Counted from the first letter of the stretch, positions 1-9,182 are shown. The stretch is 64,000 nt of DNA from Candidatus Zhuqueibacterota bacterium (GCA_029261995.1 JAJDAF010000049.1:62001-126000); one strand, 5' to 3'. Program-made: numbers and translations. The notes: a model not told the origin generated them from the sequence alone.

Positions 1-119
1 TCACTCTGATTGTAGTTGGCGATGATCCGCGCGCCGTGTTCCGCCAGCAGTAAGGCCGTGGCGCGACCAATCCCGCGGCTCGCCCCTGTCACCAATACGG
101 TTTTGTTTTTCAGCATCAT
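1..119 (-). CDS. SDR-family oxidoreductase, FabG-like (N-terminal part, runs off window)
   Basis: Only the first 39-40 codons are inside the window. They read as the beta1-alphaA of a short-chain dehydrogenase, with the dinucleotide-binding motif TGASRGIG at residues 11-18 followed by RATALLLAEHGARIIANY. Two adjacent ATG codons (119 and 116) can both start it. It lies 11 bases downstream of the luxC-like stop, so it belongs to the same transcript. By family and position it is a plausible NAD(P)H-dependent 3-oxoacyl or aldehyde reductase acting on the product of the ACP/LuxE/LuxC cassette; the catalytic Tyr-Lys region is outside the window, so the substrate is unknown. Confidence 0.85.
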   Translation of the reverse strand, partial: MMLKNKTVLVTGASRGIGRATALLLAEHGARIIANYNQS

Positions 120-130
120 CTCAAGCTCCG

Positions 131-1417
131 TTAGTTCTTGAGTAGCACCCATCGCACCAGGCGGCTCAAAGTCAAAATGCCATCCCACGGCAGGTCGAAA
201 TCGTGCATCCTGCCCGGCGGGACAATGCGATCGACACCTTTGTAGGCGACTTTGCTCGCGAAGGCTCGCTTCTTGCATTCGTCCAATATGCAGACGCTCA
301 TGGCTTGAACTTTCCTGGTCACGAGTTCCACAACCCGGTCGATGTTGCCGACTTCCTTGATGTAAATGGTTTTGCCATGCACCGGCTCTTCAAGCTTCAC
401 GTCTTCATCGATTAGAATGGTCCAGGACAAATCATCGGACTTGACAATATTTTTGCTTTCATCGAGCAAATAGTGGCCGCGCGCATTGATGATCCGTGAG
501 GCCATTCCCTGCGAGACCGGCTGGCGTTTGAGTTTCTCCGGCAGCTTTTCGAAAAAATACCGGAGTTTTTTGGCGATTTCATCAATGCCATACTTGCTTG
601 CTTCGAAGAAATATACTTGAGGCGACGAACACGCGGCCTGGTTGAAAATGGCGATATCCTTGACTGCCGCAGCCAGAGCGCCTTCGAAGCGGTCGCTCTC
701 AATGAACTCACGGTCAAACACGCCGAAGGAGTACTTGGGCCCAAACGGAATGGTCTCACAGTGGTCTTTTTGCGGCAGCGCGGTCACGGCGCGAACGGCG
801 TCAGAACCGCCCCAGACGATCTTGCAATCCGCGGCCATGGAAAAACGCGTGCTCAGATTGTTGTCCTTGCCGTCGAAAGAGACCAGCGCAATTGAATTGA
901 CAATATCCTTTCCGGAGTAGCTCTTGCCCGCCACTTCAACCCCGGTCTCAGCGAGATGGCGCAGGATGCGTGCGATAGTGCTGATATTGGCTTCAGGCGC
1001 CTTCACCAGGCTTCCGTTCCTGGACAGAACCGCTTGCACCACGGAAAAGAATGCCAGTGTCGGCACATTGTTGGCGATCCAATGACACACGATGCCGCGC
1101 GGCAACGCGCACAATTCGAAAGAGTGTTCCGTCTTCGTGAAATCTTCACAATAGGTTGGACCCTGGTAGTTCAGCCGACAGATTTTCTCCAGATTGCCTT
1201 TGCGCAACCACAGCGAAATATAGCTGACGCCATCGAGCGAATTGATCGCGGGGTCCTGAATAACGCTCCTGCCGAGCTTGGCGAGCAACGCGATAATCAC
1301 CTCAAGCGGCAGGTCGTGCAACTTCCGACGATTGCGCTCAACAGTTTCGGAGATTTCTCTAAAGTCGGCAAAACACCGCTCTTGGAATTTCCCGTCTAGT
1401 AATTGGCATGTGATCAT
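131..1417 (-). CDS. LuxC-like acyl-CoA/acyl-protein reductase
   Basis: A 428-residue protein of the LuxC acyl-CoA reductase family, relatives of aldehyde dehydrogenases that reduce a thioester to an aldehyde with NADPH. The family's active-site region is visible as AACSSPQ with the presumed nucleophile Cys263, preceded by a VWGGSDAVRAV segment near 201-211 typical of LuxC. The open frame extends 37 codons upstream, but that part overlaps the preceding luxE-like gene; the ATG at 1417 (MITCQLL) leaves a 4-base gap and is preferred. No luxA/luxB luciferase genes are present, so bioluminescence is not implied. In this polysaccharide locus it probably reduces an acyl group delivered by the ACP or the LuxE-like partner. 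Confidence 0.88.
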   Translation of the reverse strand: MITCQLLDGKFQERCFADFREISETVERNRRKLHDLPLEVIIALLAKLGRSVIQDPAINSLDGVSYISLWLRKGNLEKICRLNYQGPTYCEDFTKTEHSFELCALPRGIVCHWIANNVPTLAFFSVVQAVLSRNGSLVKAPEANISTIARILRHLAETGVEVAGKSYSGKDIVNSIALVSFDGKDNNLSTRFSMAADCKIVWGGSDAVRAVTALPQKDHCETIPFGPKYSFGVFDREFIESDRFEGALAAAVKDIAIFNQAACSSPQVYFFEASKYGIDEIAKKLRYFFEKLPEKLKRQPVSQGMASRIINARGHYLLDESKNIVKSDDLSWTILIDEDVKLEEPVHGKTIYIKEVGNIDRVVELVTRKVQAMSVCILDECKKRAFASKVAYKGVDRIVPPGRMHDFDLPWDGILTLSRLVRWVLLKN

Positions 1418-1421
1418 AAAG

Positions 1422-2519
1422 CTAGGCTCGAAATGTGTCGCCACAACCTCTGACTTCGACTTTTTCCATCCTGGATTTGAATCTAAAATATCGCCCTTTG
1501 CGGCCGCATGGACAGTCGTCCAGGCCAACCAGATAGCCGATGTCTTCCGTGAGAATGGATTGGCAGTAATAGCTGTCTGACAGAATGCTCATAACGTTGA
1601 TCAAACCGGGCTCATCGACACCACAGGGCTTGAGCGTTTGCCAGTCCCGTATAATAACATGTGAAAAGTTCGGGACGTGCTTGTTGCCCTGCTCGCAATC
1701 GACGAAGATGATGCCGGTCTGCTCCGCCATGCCGTAAAAGTCGTGCACTTTGCTCTTGCTTCCGCCAAACACTTTTGCGATTTCTTCGGAAAAGTGTGCC
1801 CTCGAGACTTGTTGCGCTTCAAGTTTCTTCCAACCACCACTGTGAAACAATCTCACATCGTTGAATTTGAAACCGGGTTTCATGTCGCGGATCTGCTGAT
1901 AGAAGACCGACCAAATGATGTAGGTAAAACCGAAGACGTAAACATCAGCACCAGCGCAATCCCGGGCGACGGCTTCAATCTCCGGCAGGTTCAATTCGAG
2001 CTTACCATTGTTCTCTTTCAGCAAAAAGTGCATCTTTCTCGCATAGAGACTGAGCCCCCGAACCCCGGCGGTCCTGGCGGTCAACTCCAGTCGATGGTCA
2101 TTGATTCCCGGATGGTCGATGACCAGAAAAACCCGGCGTTTCTTGCCCAGGTAGCCGGACAGGGTGGCATTCACCGCCTTGATCTGGTTCGCCGTTGTGA
2201 TCTTGCTCAGCGGCACTTTGCTGGCTAGGTTATTGGTGGTGCCGCTGGATTTCAGGACCCGCACTATCTGCTCCTGCGGACAGGTGGCAAGATCAAAATA
2301 CTTGAACATTTGCACCGGCATTGGCGGGACCTCTTCAAGCGTGGGTATCCGGCCAACGTCCACGCCCTGCTTGTCGAAGAAGCTGCGGATATGGCGATTG
2401 TTCTCTCTGGCGCGAGCCAACTGTTCTCTAATAACAGGTAGAAGAGATGCTTTTTTTTCTGCATCAGCAAGAGAGTATTGCTCCGTCGCCAGCAGCGTAT
2501 TCAAACTGAGATGACTCAT
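1422..2519 (-). CDS. LuxE-like acyl-protein synthetase (LuxE/PaaK family)
   Basis: A 365-residue member of the LuxE acyl-protein synthetase family, which belongs to the adenylate-forming (ANL) superfamily and in Vibrio moves acyl groups to the LuxC reductase. The phosphate-binding loop is KSSGTTNN (about residues 89-96). HDFYGMAEQTG resembles the A5 motif, and the C-terminal part has a DDCPCGRKGRYFRF cysteine-containing segment. An in-frame GTG at 2528 is possible, but the ATG at 2519 fits MSHLSLNTLL better. It sits between the AMP-ligase stop (2538) and the LuxC-like start. That gives two adenylate-forming enzymes next to one ACP: one may load the carrier and the other hand the acyl group to the reductase. 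This division of labour is inferred. Confidence 0.88.
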   Translation of the reverse strand: MSHLSLNTLLATEQYSLADAEKKASLLPVIREQLARARENNRHIRSFFDKQGVDVGRIPTLEEVPPMPVQMFKYFDLATCPQEQIVRVLKSSGTTNNLASKVPLSKITTANQIKAVNATLSGYLGKKRRVFLVIDHPGINDHRLELTARTAGVRGLSLYARKMHFLLKENNGKLELNLPEIEAVARDCAGADVYVFGFTYIIWSVFYQQIRDMKPGFKFNDVRLFHSGGWKKLEAQQVSRAHFSEEIAKVFGGSKSKVHDFYGMAEQTGIIFVDCEQGNKHVPNFSHVIIRDWQTLKPCGVDEPGLINVMSILSDSYYCQSILTEDIGYLVGLDDCPCGRKGRYFRFKSRMEKVEVRGCGDTFRA

Positions 2520-2537
2520 CGTTTCCACTGAACCGTG

Positions 2538-4037
2538 CTACTCCAGGCTCAACAAAGTTTCTTTGCCAGAAGTGGCCAGTCTCTCCACCGCGAGCTGCTT
2601 CAGCCTTTGGGTGTCAACTTTCGATGACGCGTTCAATGGGAATCGGCTGGAAAACACGATGTTGCGCGGTACTTTGTGCGAGGCCAAAGATTTGTTGCAG
2701 GTGGAGATGATTTCGTCCTTGAGCGCTTCAGAAGGCTCGTCGGTCTCGATCAGGGCGACGACTGCCTCACCCATCAGATCGTCTGGCGCGCCGATGACCA
2801 GGCTGTTTTTGACTCGATCCACCGCGGCGATCACTTCCTCCACCTCTTTGGGCGATATCCGACAGCCGGCGGACTTGATGATATCCTTGGCCCGCGCAAC
2901 GATGTAGATGTAGCCATCGGCATCGACGGTCGCCAGGTCACCGGTGTAGTACTTGCCAGCCCTGATGACCTCTTTTGTGCCAGCCGCATCATCGTAGTAA
3001 CCCTTCATGATATTGGCCCCTGAGGCGACAATCTGGCCTGTTTCGCCAGGTTTGACCGGCAGATCGCGGTCATCCAGCACCTCGAGTGAAACGCCCGGAA
3101 TGCCCTTGCCGATTGAACCGAGTCTCTCAAGAACCAACTCCGGAGGAAGGTAAGAGAGCCGGGCCGTCGCCTCGGTAGCGCCGTACATTACCAGGAAGTC
3201 CTTGGCTGGAAATGCTGTCGCGATCTTCTCAATGAAATGGTTGGCAAGCCCGCCGCCTGCTTGCGCCAGCATGTGAAGGCTTGGGAAGTCGTGCTCCAGA
3301 AAAGTGGTCTTGTTCAAAAGAATCTGGTAGGTGGCCGGCACACCGGCGAATCCCGTGCAACGATACTCGTCTATTTCCTTGATGACCGAGCCCAGGAAAA
3401 TACTCTTGTTGATCACGATGCTGCCACCGGCGCGCAGGTGCGTGTGGAGCAAAGATGTCCCATAGCAGTAGTAGAACGGCAGGACCACTGCCATCCGGTC
3501 TGCATCGGACAGCGCCATGTAGGTGACGATCGACTCCGTGTTCACGCGGATGTTCTTGTGTGTCAACATGACGCCCTTTTTTTCACCTGTGCTACCTGAG
3601 GTGAAGATGATTACGGCGACATCGTCTTCATCCGTTTCGGTGGTCAGAGCATATTCGCGTGACAGGGTGGGCAGAATTGACTCTGTATAGATGTTGGTAG
3701 CCGCCGCCACCTTCGAGCGGAGCCTGTCATCTACGAAGACCGCTTGCAGGGAACACGTCCCGAAGACCTCACGCAGTTGGGCATCGGTCACGTGCGAATC
3801 CACCAAAACCACGACATTGTCGCTTTTGATAATCGCCAGATAGCAAATGATGAAAAAGACGCTGTTGTCCGCCAGCAACATCATTTCATTTCCCCGGCCG
3901 TACTCGCTTTGAATGAAGCCGGCGAGCAAGTTCATACGAAGACAGAGTTCACGATAGGAAAGCGTCTCCCGGGTGCCGACGACAAAATCCTTATCGCGGG
4001 TGTCAGCATTCTCCAGAAGAAAATCAACGACGTTCAT
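2538..4037 (-). CDS. AMP-dependent acyl/aryl ligase loading the adjacent ACP
   Basis: A 499-residue adenylate-forming enzyme of the acyl-CoA synthetase/NRPS adenylation class. Motifs seen: A3 FTSGSTGEKKG (about 145-155), A5 YGATEAT (about 290), A8 YYTGDLATVDADGY (about 373) and a C-terminal lysine region near KVDTQRLK. The frame opens earlier, but the ATG at 4037 (MNVVDFLLEN) overlaps the ACP stop as ATGA, a sign of translational coupling. The coupling argues that it activates a carboxylic acid as acyl-AMP and loads it on that ACP rather than on CoA. The substrate cannot be read from the sequence; a stand-alone acyl-CoA ligase remains an alternative. Confidence 0.9.
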   Translation of the reverse strand: MNVVDFLLENADTRDKDFVVGTRETLSYRELCLRMNLLAGFIQSEYGRGNEMMLLADNSVFFIICYLAIIKSDNVVVLVDSHVTDAQLREVFGTCSLQAVFVDDRLRSKVAAATNIYTESILPTLSREYALTTETDEDDVAVIIFTSGSTGEKKGVMLTHKNIRVNTESIVTYMALSDADRMAVVLPFYYCYGTSLLHTHLRAGGSIVINKSIFLGSVIKEIDEYRCTGFAGVPATYQILLNKTTFLEHDFPSLHMLAQAGGGLANHFIEKIATAFPAKDFLVMYGATEATARLSYLPPELVLERLGSIGKGIPGVSLEVLDDRDLPVKPGETGQIVASGANIMKGYYDDAAGTKEVIRAGKYYTGDLATVDADGYIYIVARAKDIIKSAGCRISPKEVEEVIAAVDRVKNSLVIGAPDDLMGEAVVALIETDEPSEALKDEIISTCNKSLASHKVPRNIVFSSRFPLNASSKVDTQRLKQLAVERLATSGKETLLSLE

Positions 4038-4294
4038 GCGGCTACCGTTTGCTCGGTGATGCACTTTTTCACGATTGCCTTTACTTTTGCAAAGGTTTCC
4101 ATTGCGATCACGTCATCGATGTCAATGTAGATATCAAACTCGTCTTCCAACTTGCCAACGAAGGCCAAGTGGCGCAGGGAATCCCACTGCTCGAATGAAT
4201 CGTAAGCGGTCTCGTCACTGATGGCCGAGCCGGGAACGCCCAAGACATCGGAAAAAATATTCAGAATTCTGCTATCGATCTTGATCTCGCTCAT
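4034..4294 (-). CDS. acyl carrier protein
   Basis: An acidic 86-residue helical carrier protein. The phosphopantetheine attachment site is Ser39 in the motif EQWDSLRHL, followed by the acidic recognition helix (EDEFDIYIDIDDV). GGAG lies 8 bases before the ATG. It is joined by ATGA overlaps to the holo-ACP synthase upstream and to the AMP-ligase downstream. Such tight packing marks it as a dedicated carrier for the cassette rather than the housekeeping AcpP, which normally sits with fab genes. Confidence 0.93.
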   Translation of the reverse strand: MSEIKIDSRILNIFSDVLGVPGSAISDETAYDSFEQWDSLRHLAFVGKLEDEFDIYIDIDDVIAMETFAKVKAIVKKCITEQTVAA

Positions 4295-4794
4295 TGTTGC
4301 TTCTCCGCTGCTAGTGCGAATGCTAATACCTTATCCTCAGAATGGGATAAGCTCAGTTTTACTTCAAGTTTGGCAAGCTCATCGCGGCTGAGGCGTACGA
4401 TGGGCACGCCGATGTCGTTGTTGAGAATCTCTATCTCATTGTAAAACAACCTCAGGTTGCTCAGACTGCCAATCGCTTTGATGACTGCCTCTTTGCCGGA
4501 GAATCGGGCCGCAAGGTGCGGCGCCGAACTCTCTTTTGAGAGGCAGTAGTCGAGTTCTCGCCTTGTGAATATTTTGTTCAGTACGGAAGGCCTAAGCACA
4601 TCGCGGTCACGAAAACGGTCGATGCTTTCGATATCGACGCCGACTCCCACTTGGCCAAGCAGATCACGCGCGTGCGTACTCATGTTCCGCAGCCCTTCCA
4701 TCCAGCGCGATTGGCAGGACCAGTTCTCGATATCATGCAGGTTAGCGTCATCATCGATTGCGGAAACGAGTCCTTTCTCAGAGCGGCATCTCAT
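4291..4794 (-). CDS. acpS: holo-[acyl-carrier-protein] synthase (4'-phosphopantetheinyl transferase)
   Basis: AcpS-type phosphopantetheinyl transferase that would convert the next-encoded apo-ACP to its holo form using CoA and Mg2+. The family core is clear: VGVGVDIESIDRF, then FTRRELDYC and AARFSGKEAVIKAIG with the metal-binding Asp and Glu. Two starts compete. The ATG at 4794 has AAGGAAG five bases upstream, overlaps the heparinase-like gene by 17 bases, and adds about 37 non-family residues. The ATG at 4683 gives a standard N-terminus (MSTHARDLLGQVGVGVDIE) but leaves a 94-base gap. A phosphopantetheinyl transferase in an ACP-AMP-ligase operon signals a self-contained thiotemplate system. 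Confidence 0.87.
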   Translation of the reverse strand: MRCRSEKGLVSAIDDDANLHDIENWSCQSRWMEGLRNMSTHARDLLGQVGVGVDIESIDRFRDRDVLRPSVLNKIFTRRELDYCLSKESSAPHLAARFSGKEAVIKAIGSLSNLRLFYNEIEILNNDIGVPIVRLSRDELAKLEVKLSLSHSEDKVLAFALAAEKQQ

Positions 4795-6604
4795 GATACT
4801 TCCTTGTGATGGTGAATTCCAGAGGGACATTGCGCTCAACCTCAGCCTTGAAGCGGAGCGAAGTGACAGTCTCGAGTTTACCGTAACTCTCGCTCCTCTT
4901 GAAAGCCCTGGCCTTGTTGACACGAAACGGCCCCTCAGCCTGGAAGGCTAGTTCCAGATCACCGCGGATGAATCTGGCGCCGCTGGCGCACACGACCTCG
5001 AAGGGAAGGTGCCACCACAACGCGTAGCTGCATGGGAACGACTCCGCCGCCAGAACACGATCTGTGATGGTGCAGCCGTCCGCGGAGACGTCTATTTTGC
5101 GCAGTAGCTTGACGCGTTCATTGGCATAGTTCAAAATGAATTCCAGGCTGGCAGGGCTTGTGTGAACCAACTCGTAGCTGGAGCAGAGTCGCGATTTCGA
5201 TAGCGCCGAATATTTCGAGATGTCCGGCTCGTATCCGTTAATTTCAGGCGTGTTGTGCGCTTCGGTCGAGACCTGTGACAGGTCTGAAGCCGATCCCAGG
5301 TAAGACGCCAGCCCGAGATCGACGACAACCGGTCGTCCCTCAAAAAAGACGCTGATAGAACCGTTGTCATTGTGGCCATGACCCGGAATGCCCTTCTGCC
5401 TCAAATTGGCAAACACGGTAAAATCCCCGACTGTCACTTGTCTCCACTCCGTCTGGCTTCTCGCTCCCCACATTGAGTTCTCCACCGCGCCATCGCGTGC
5501 AACGCGCGGATCGTACCGGTAGATTCTGAACCACTTCGACGGCTTTGACAGATCCGAGCAAAACGGATAACCGACAAACCACGCAGGTCGAAGGTCCGGC
5601 GAAATGTCGCCAATCAGAGGAATCTCCTGCAACGTCGGAGGCTGCAAATGCTGGCAGGTTTGCAGCAGGTCGGCAAGCACCGGTTTGAATTCCGTGCAGA
5701 ACGCCGTGTCGCCAGTCAATTCCCCGACCCAGATTATCTCCATGAGATTCTTTGTCAGGAGAAACTGATAGTGTGTGGAGCCTTCCTGGTAGACACCATG
5801 GCGAATCACCTTGCCGTATTCGCTGACAAAAATCTGCCGCCCCAGTTGCGAAACATCTCTCAGATTCAACAACTGTCCGGAAATATAGAGCGCGCGGGCG
5901 TTGTTGAGGACGTGGTTATTGGTCGCCTCGCCGGCATACTCTAGGTGGTGAACCAGCCAATCCAGTTGGTTACGGATGGAGTCGGCAAGGCCATCTGCAT
6001 CTTGCCGTTCCAGTTCGAGATGGCTCTTGGTGAACATCAGAAAGAAGAGCCAGCCGATGAGTCGTTCGCTGATGGAGTAGCTTTCAAAACGCGGATGGTC
6101 GCAGGGCAGCGTGTATTTCCTGGCCCAAAACAGCATGGACCTGCGGGCCAGGGCGAGTGCTTTGGGGTTGTTCATGTCGTGCAGCAGGTCAAACAACCAG
6201 ATGAAGCGGTTGGCGGCAAACAAATCTTCCGGGTCGGCATACGCACGCTCGAAGATACCGGCGCCAAGTTCGACATCCTGGCTCGCCAGTGAAATCATGA
6301 CGCGTTCTTGCCGGTGTTCAGCGGTGACATCCAACGTGACGCCGGGCAACTGCATGAGGCTGGCGGATGAAACCTCGATGGGCCCAATCCGGCGCACTGT
6401 TTCCAAAACACGCAGGCGCTCTGGCGTGTTGAATCTCCGCGTTTCCGCCCGGCCATTCTTCTGGACGCCGGTGACGAGCGCAGCCAGTGAATGGGCTTTC
6501 CTGAGGATGATCTGCAGCAAGTAGGGGTAGCAGGTCGGATGCCTCAAAAAGTACCGGAGGTAGAACTCGCGGCCGAGTCTGCTATAGATCGTAGATATGG
6601 CCAT
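4778..6604 (-). CDS. heparinase II/III-like polysaccharide lyase family protein
   Basis: A 608-residue protein. The N-terminal two-thirds look like an alpha-helical toroid (ERLIGWLFFL, NNHVLNNARALYISG, YQEGSTHYQFL). The C-terminal beta-sandwich carries the family hallmark GHGHNDNGSISVFFEGRPVV (about residues 390-410), as in heparinase II/III-like domains. No signal peptide is visible at the chosen ATG (6604, MAISTIYSRLGREF), which overlaps asnB by 23 bases. Such proteins are frequent in exopolysaccharide loci, where they may trim or epimerise uronate-containing glycans or act as non-lytic modifiers. A cytoplasmic or co-secreted role is open. Confidence 0.85.
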   Translation of the reverse strand: MAISTIYSRLGREFYLRYFLRHPTCYPYLLQIILRKAHSLAALVTGVQKNGRAETRRFNTPERLRVLETVRRIGPIEVSSASLMQLPGVTLDVTAEHRQERVMISLASQDVELGAGIFERAYADPEDLFAANRFIWLFDLLHDMNNPKALALARRSMLFWARKYTLPCDHPRFESYSISERLIGWLFFLMFTKSHLELERQDADGLADSIRNQLDWLVHHLEYAGEATNNHVLNNARALYISGQLLNLRDVSQLGRQIFVSEYGKVIRHGVYQEGSTHYQFLLTKNLMEIIWVGELTGDTAFCTEFKPVLADLLQTCQHLQPPTLQEIPLIGDISPDLRPAWFVGYPFCSDLSKPSKWFRIYRYDPRVARDGAVENSMWGARSQTEWRQVTVGDFTVFANLRQKGIPGHGHNDNGSISVFFEGRPVVVDLGLASYLGSASDLSQVSTEAHNTPEINGYEPDISKYSALSKSRLCSSYELVHTSPASLEFILNYANERVKLLRKIDVSADGCTITDRVLAAESFPCSYALWWHLPFEVVCASGARFIRGDLELAFQAEGPFRVNKARAFKRSESYGKLETVTSLRFKAEVERNVPLEFTITRKYHEMPL

Positions 6605-8378
6605 GGTCCTTCTCTTCGACAAACAACTGGAACCAGATTTCAAGCACAACCAGCAGCCAGTAAGACCAGCTTTCATCCGCTGTCAGATGGTCCTTGAGAA
6701 AGAACCCTCTCATTCTTTCCCGGTTGATGAGGCCGTTGTTGAAGAGGAAACCTCGTTCGAGAAGCAGATCAAAATAAAGCTCTTTGTAGTCGTTCATCCA
6801 CTTCTGGATGGGAAAGCCAAAGCCCTCTTTCTTTCTGTAGAGCACTTCGTGTGGCAAATGGCGCTCTCCCACTTTCTTGAAGAGATACTTCTTTTCACCG
6901 TCCCTGATTTTTAGCGACGAAGGTATGGACTGCGCCAGCTCAACCAGCCGATAATCGAGAAGCGGGACACGGCACTCCATGGACGCAGCCATTGTCATCT
7001 TGTCACTCAGGAACAGGATGTCATCTGGCAGGTAATAGTCGATGTCGTTAAGCATGATGGCGTTTAGGTTGTCGAGATGCCGATTACGTTGAAATTTTTT
7101 CTCGAATGGCACTCTGAAAGAATCATAGGAATACCAGGGGAATAAGCGCTGCCATTCGCGCTGATGCGCGCTGCACCACATGTCGTAGTAGCTCAACGCC
7201 GGCGCCCGTCGATTCAACATCTTGTTAACTTGCGACTTCAGGCGGGAGTAATGAAGATGATGCCCGTAACCGCCAAACAGCTCATCACCGCCAGCGCCGT
7301 TGAGCATGACTGTGATCTTTTCCGAGGCAAGCTGTGCGAGGTAGTACGTGGGAATGAAAGCAGCGTCCGCGAACGGTTCGTCCAGATGATAAATCAGCTT
7401 CGGCAAAAGGTTCACGACATCGATATCCGTGACGTCGTGAAAGTATTTCGTCATCTGGTAGCGATCTGTGACTTGGCGCGCGTAGCCACTCTCATCCATC
7501 TTGCCAGGCACATCTTTCCAGCGAATGTGGAAGACGGAGAACTCCTTGTCCGTCAATTGCGAAGCTACGGCGCTGACATAGGAGCTGTCAATGCCACCGC
7601 TGAGAAAGGAACCCACGGGCACGTCACTGGCCAATTGCATCCGGATGCTGTCCTGTAGCAGCGAATCCACCTCATCGATATAGTCGGCCTCCGACTTGTG
7701 GCCATTCGGCACAAGCGTTGGGTCCCAATACTTGTGGAGTTGGTAGCTGCCGTTCTTCCATTCCATATAGGAGCCGGAATCCAGCTTGAAGATCTCGCGA
7801 AACGGAGTCATCGGCCGTGGGATATAATTCAAGTCCAGATAAGTGCTCAACGCCTGGTAATTGATGTTCTTATCGACTTTGTTGAGCTTGAGAATGGACT
7901 TCATTTCAGAAGCATAAATGATGTGACCGCCAACCATGGCATAGTAAAGCGGCTTGATGCCAACGTGGTCCCGGATGAGAAAGAGCTTGCGTTCGCGCTT
8001 GTCGTAAAGGGAAATAGCAAACATGCCATTGAGCTTGCGCACGAAATCCATGCCGTACTCTTGATACAGGGTCGGCAGCACCTCAACATCATTCGTCGTA
8101 TGAAACCGGTAGCCTTTGGCACTCAGCTCGCGCTTCAATTCCTTGTAGTTGTAAATCTCACCATTGCAGAGCACGACCACGGACTGATCCTGGCTGTAGA
8201 ACGGCTGCTTTCCCCCCTCGATATCCAGGATGCTCAAACGCCGCATACCCATAGCGATATCACTGTCGATATAGCAGCCCTTGCCGTCTGGGCCGCGATG
8301 CAACTGGGCCAAACCCATCATGTTCAACGCCCGGCGGGGCGAGTCATGCTTGAAGGTAAATCCAAATATTCCACACAT
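6582..8378 (-). CDS. asnB: asparagine synthetase (glutamine-hydrolysing)-like amidotransferase
   Basis: A 598-residue two-domain enzyme. The N-terminal class II glutaminase domain starts MCGIFGF, with Cys2 as nucleophile after Met removal. The C-terminal synthetase domain has the ATP-pyrophosphatase loop SGGIDSSYVSA (about residues 260-270) and LNGAGGDELFGGYGHH. Length and motifs match AsnB. In surface-polysaccharide loci such homologues often amidate the carboxyl group of a uronic or nonulosonic acid, or of an attached amino acid, rather than make free asparagine. That fits an acidic sugar here but is inference. It lies 6 bases downstream of the sialidase-like gene. Confidence 0.93.
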   Translation of the reverse strand: MCGIFGFTFKHDSPRRALNMMGLAQLHRGPDGKGCYIDSDIAMGMRRLSILDIEGGKQPFYSQDQSVVVLCNGEIYNYKELKRELSAKGYRFHTTNDVEVLPTLYQEYGMDFVRKLNGMFAISLYDKRERKLFLIRDHVGIKPLYYAMVGGHIIYASEMKSILKLNKVDKNINYQALSTYLDLNYIPRPMTPFREIFKLDSGSYMEWKNGSYQLHKYWDPTLVPNGHKSEADYIDEVDSLLQDSIRMQLASDVPVGSFLSGGIDSSYVSAVASQLTDKEFSVFHIRWKDVPGKMDESGYARQVTDRYQMTKYFHDVTDIDVVNLLPKLIYHLDEPFADAAFIPTYYLAQLASEKITVMLNGAGGDELFGGYGHHLHYSRLKSQVNKMLNRRAPALSYYDMWCSAHQREWQRLFPWYSYDSFRVPFEKKFQRNRHLDNLNAIMLNDIDYYLPDDILFLSDKMTMAASMECRVPLLDYRLVELAQSIPSSLKIRDGEKKYLFKKVGERHLPHEVLYRKKEGFGFPIQKWMNDYKELYFDLLLERGFLFNNGLINRERMRGFFLKDHLTADESWSYWLLVVLEIWFQLFVEEKDHGHIYDL

Positions 8379-8384
8379 AGAAAC

Positions 8385-9182
8385 CTACTTGAGATATGCC
8401 AGGCGCCCAACCTGAGCGGCCCGACCCTTGCTTAAAACACGGAACAGGTAAATGCCGGATGGCTGTCCGGAGAGATCCAGTGTCACAAACTGCCGTCCCG
8501 GATGTCGCGCAAATTCCGTAAGCTCCAGCACTTGCCGACCGAGCAAATTGAAAACCGTAATCGTTGTCTTTCCAGGCTTGTCAACAGAGTAGATCAACCT
8601 CGTCGTAGCGTTGAATGGATTGGGGTAGTTGACGGGAGCAAGTCTCTCTGTTGACGCAGTGCTCGAAGTCGTTTCGACCGAGCTGACCAAATCAGAGGGA
8701 AGTTGCCAGCGGATGGATTCGACTTTGAAAGCGCCAGTCGTGTCCCGATACGAGTAGCAAGTCAGCAGATAGCCATCATCCAACATGATTGTATTGCCGT
8801 AACCTCCCCCGCTGGTCTGCTCAGGTGGCGTTTTGACATCTAGCACTAGCAAGTCGTGCTCGAAATCCAAATCAAACCCGTCTTCGGTCTGAAAGCCGAA
8901 CACCGCACGCACGCCCAGCGGCGGGTCAAGACTGCGCTGTGTGAAGGTAAACAGCAGCCGATTACTAACGTTCAGTGGTCTGATCGAAGGGTCCATTCTG
9001 CCATAATATCCTAATTTCGTCCCCTTACGCCAGCTTTGTCCCAAGTCATCCGAGTAGAAGACCACCAATCGGTCGAGCTGGTCGTTGTAGGGCCCGGAGA
9101 GTGTGTCGCCCGGAATCGGCATTGTCGAGTAATCGACTCTGGCAATCGCAAACATCCGGTCGCCCGTAGCCTGCCAGAGCAC
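8385..9182 (-). CDS. sialidase-like secreted protein, C-terminal part with type IX secretion sorting domain
   Basis: This frame encodes the second half of an Asp-box protein whose first half is at 9011-9970 in another frame. An in-frame GTG at 9182 could be called as a start, but the homologous frame simply continues from the A7/T7 run at 9193-9199 (FAEAVLWQATGDRMF). It contains an Asp-box SDDLGQSWRKG, more beta-propeller strands, a Ser/Thr linker, and an 80-residue C-terminal Por/type IX sorting domain: NYPNPFNATTRL, VFNLLGRQV, LDLSGQPSGIYLFRV. That domain exports or anchors proteins at the surface in FCB bacteria. Not likely a separate protein. Confidence 0.8.
   Translation of the reverse strand: MLWQATGDRMFAIARVDYSTMPIPGDTLSGPYNDQLDRLVVFYSDDLGQSWRKGTKLGYYGRMDPSIRPLNVSNRLLFTFTQRSLDPPLGVRAVFGFQTEDGFDLDFEHDLLVLDVKTPPEQTSGGGYGNTIMLDDGYLLTCYSYRDTTGAFKVESIRWQLPSDLVSSVETTSSTASTERLAPVNYPNPFNATTRLIYSVDKPGKTTITVFNLLGRQVLELTEFARHPGRQFVTLDLSGQPSGIYLFRVLSKGRAAQVGRLAYLK

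Noticed and set aside
131-2528. luxC and luxE as a bioluminescence operon
   Set aside because: No luxA, luxB or luxD is present, and the genes are coupled to an ACP and AMP-ligase in a polysaccharide locus.
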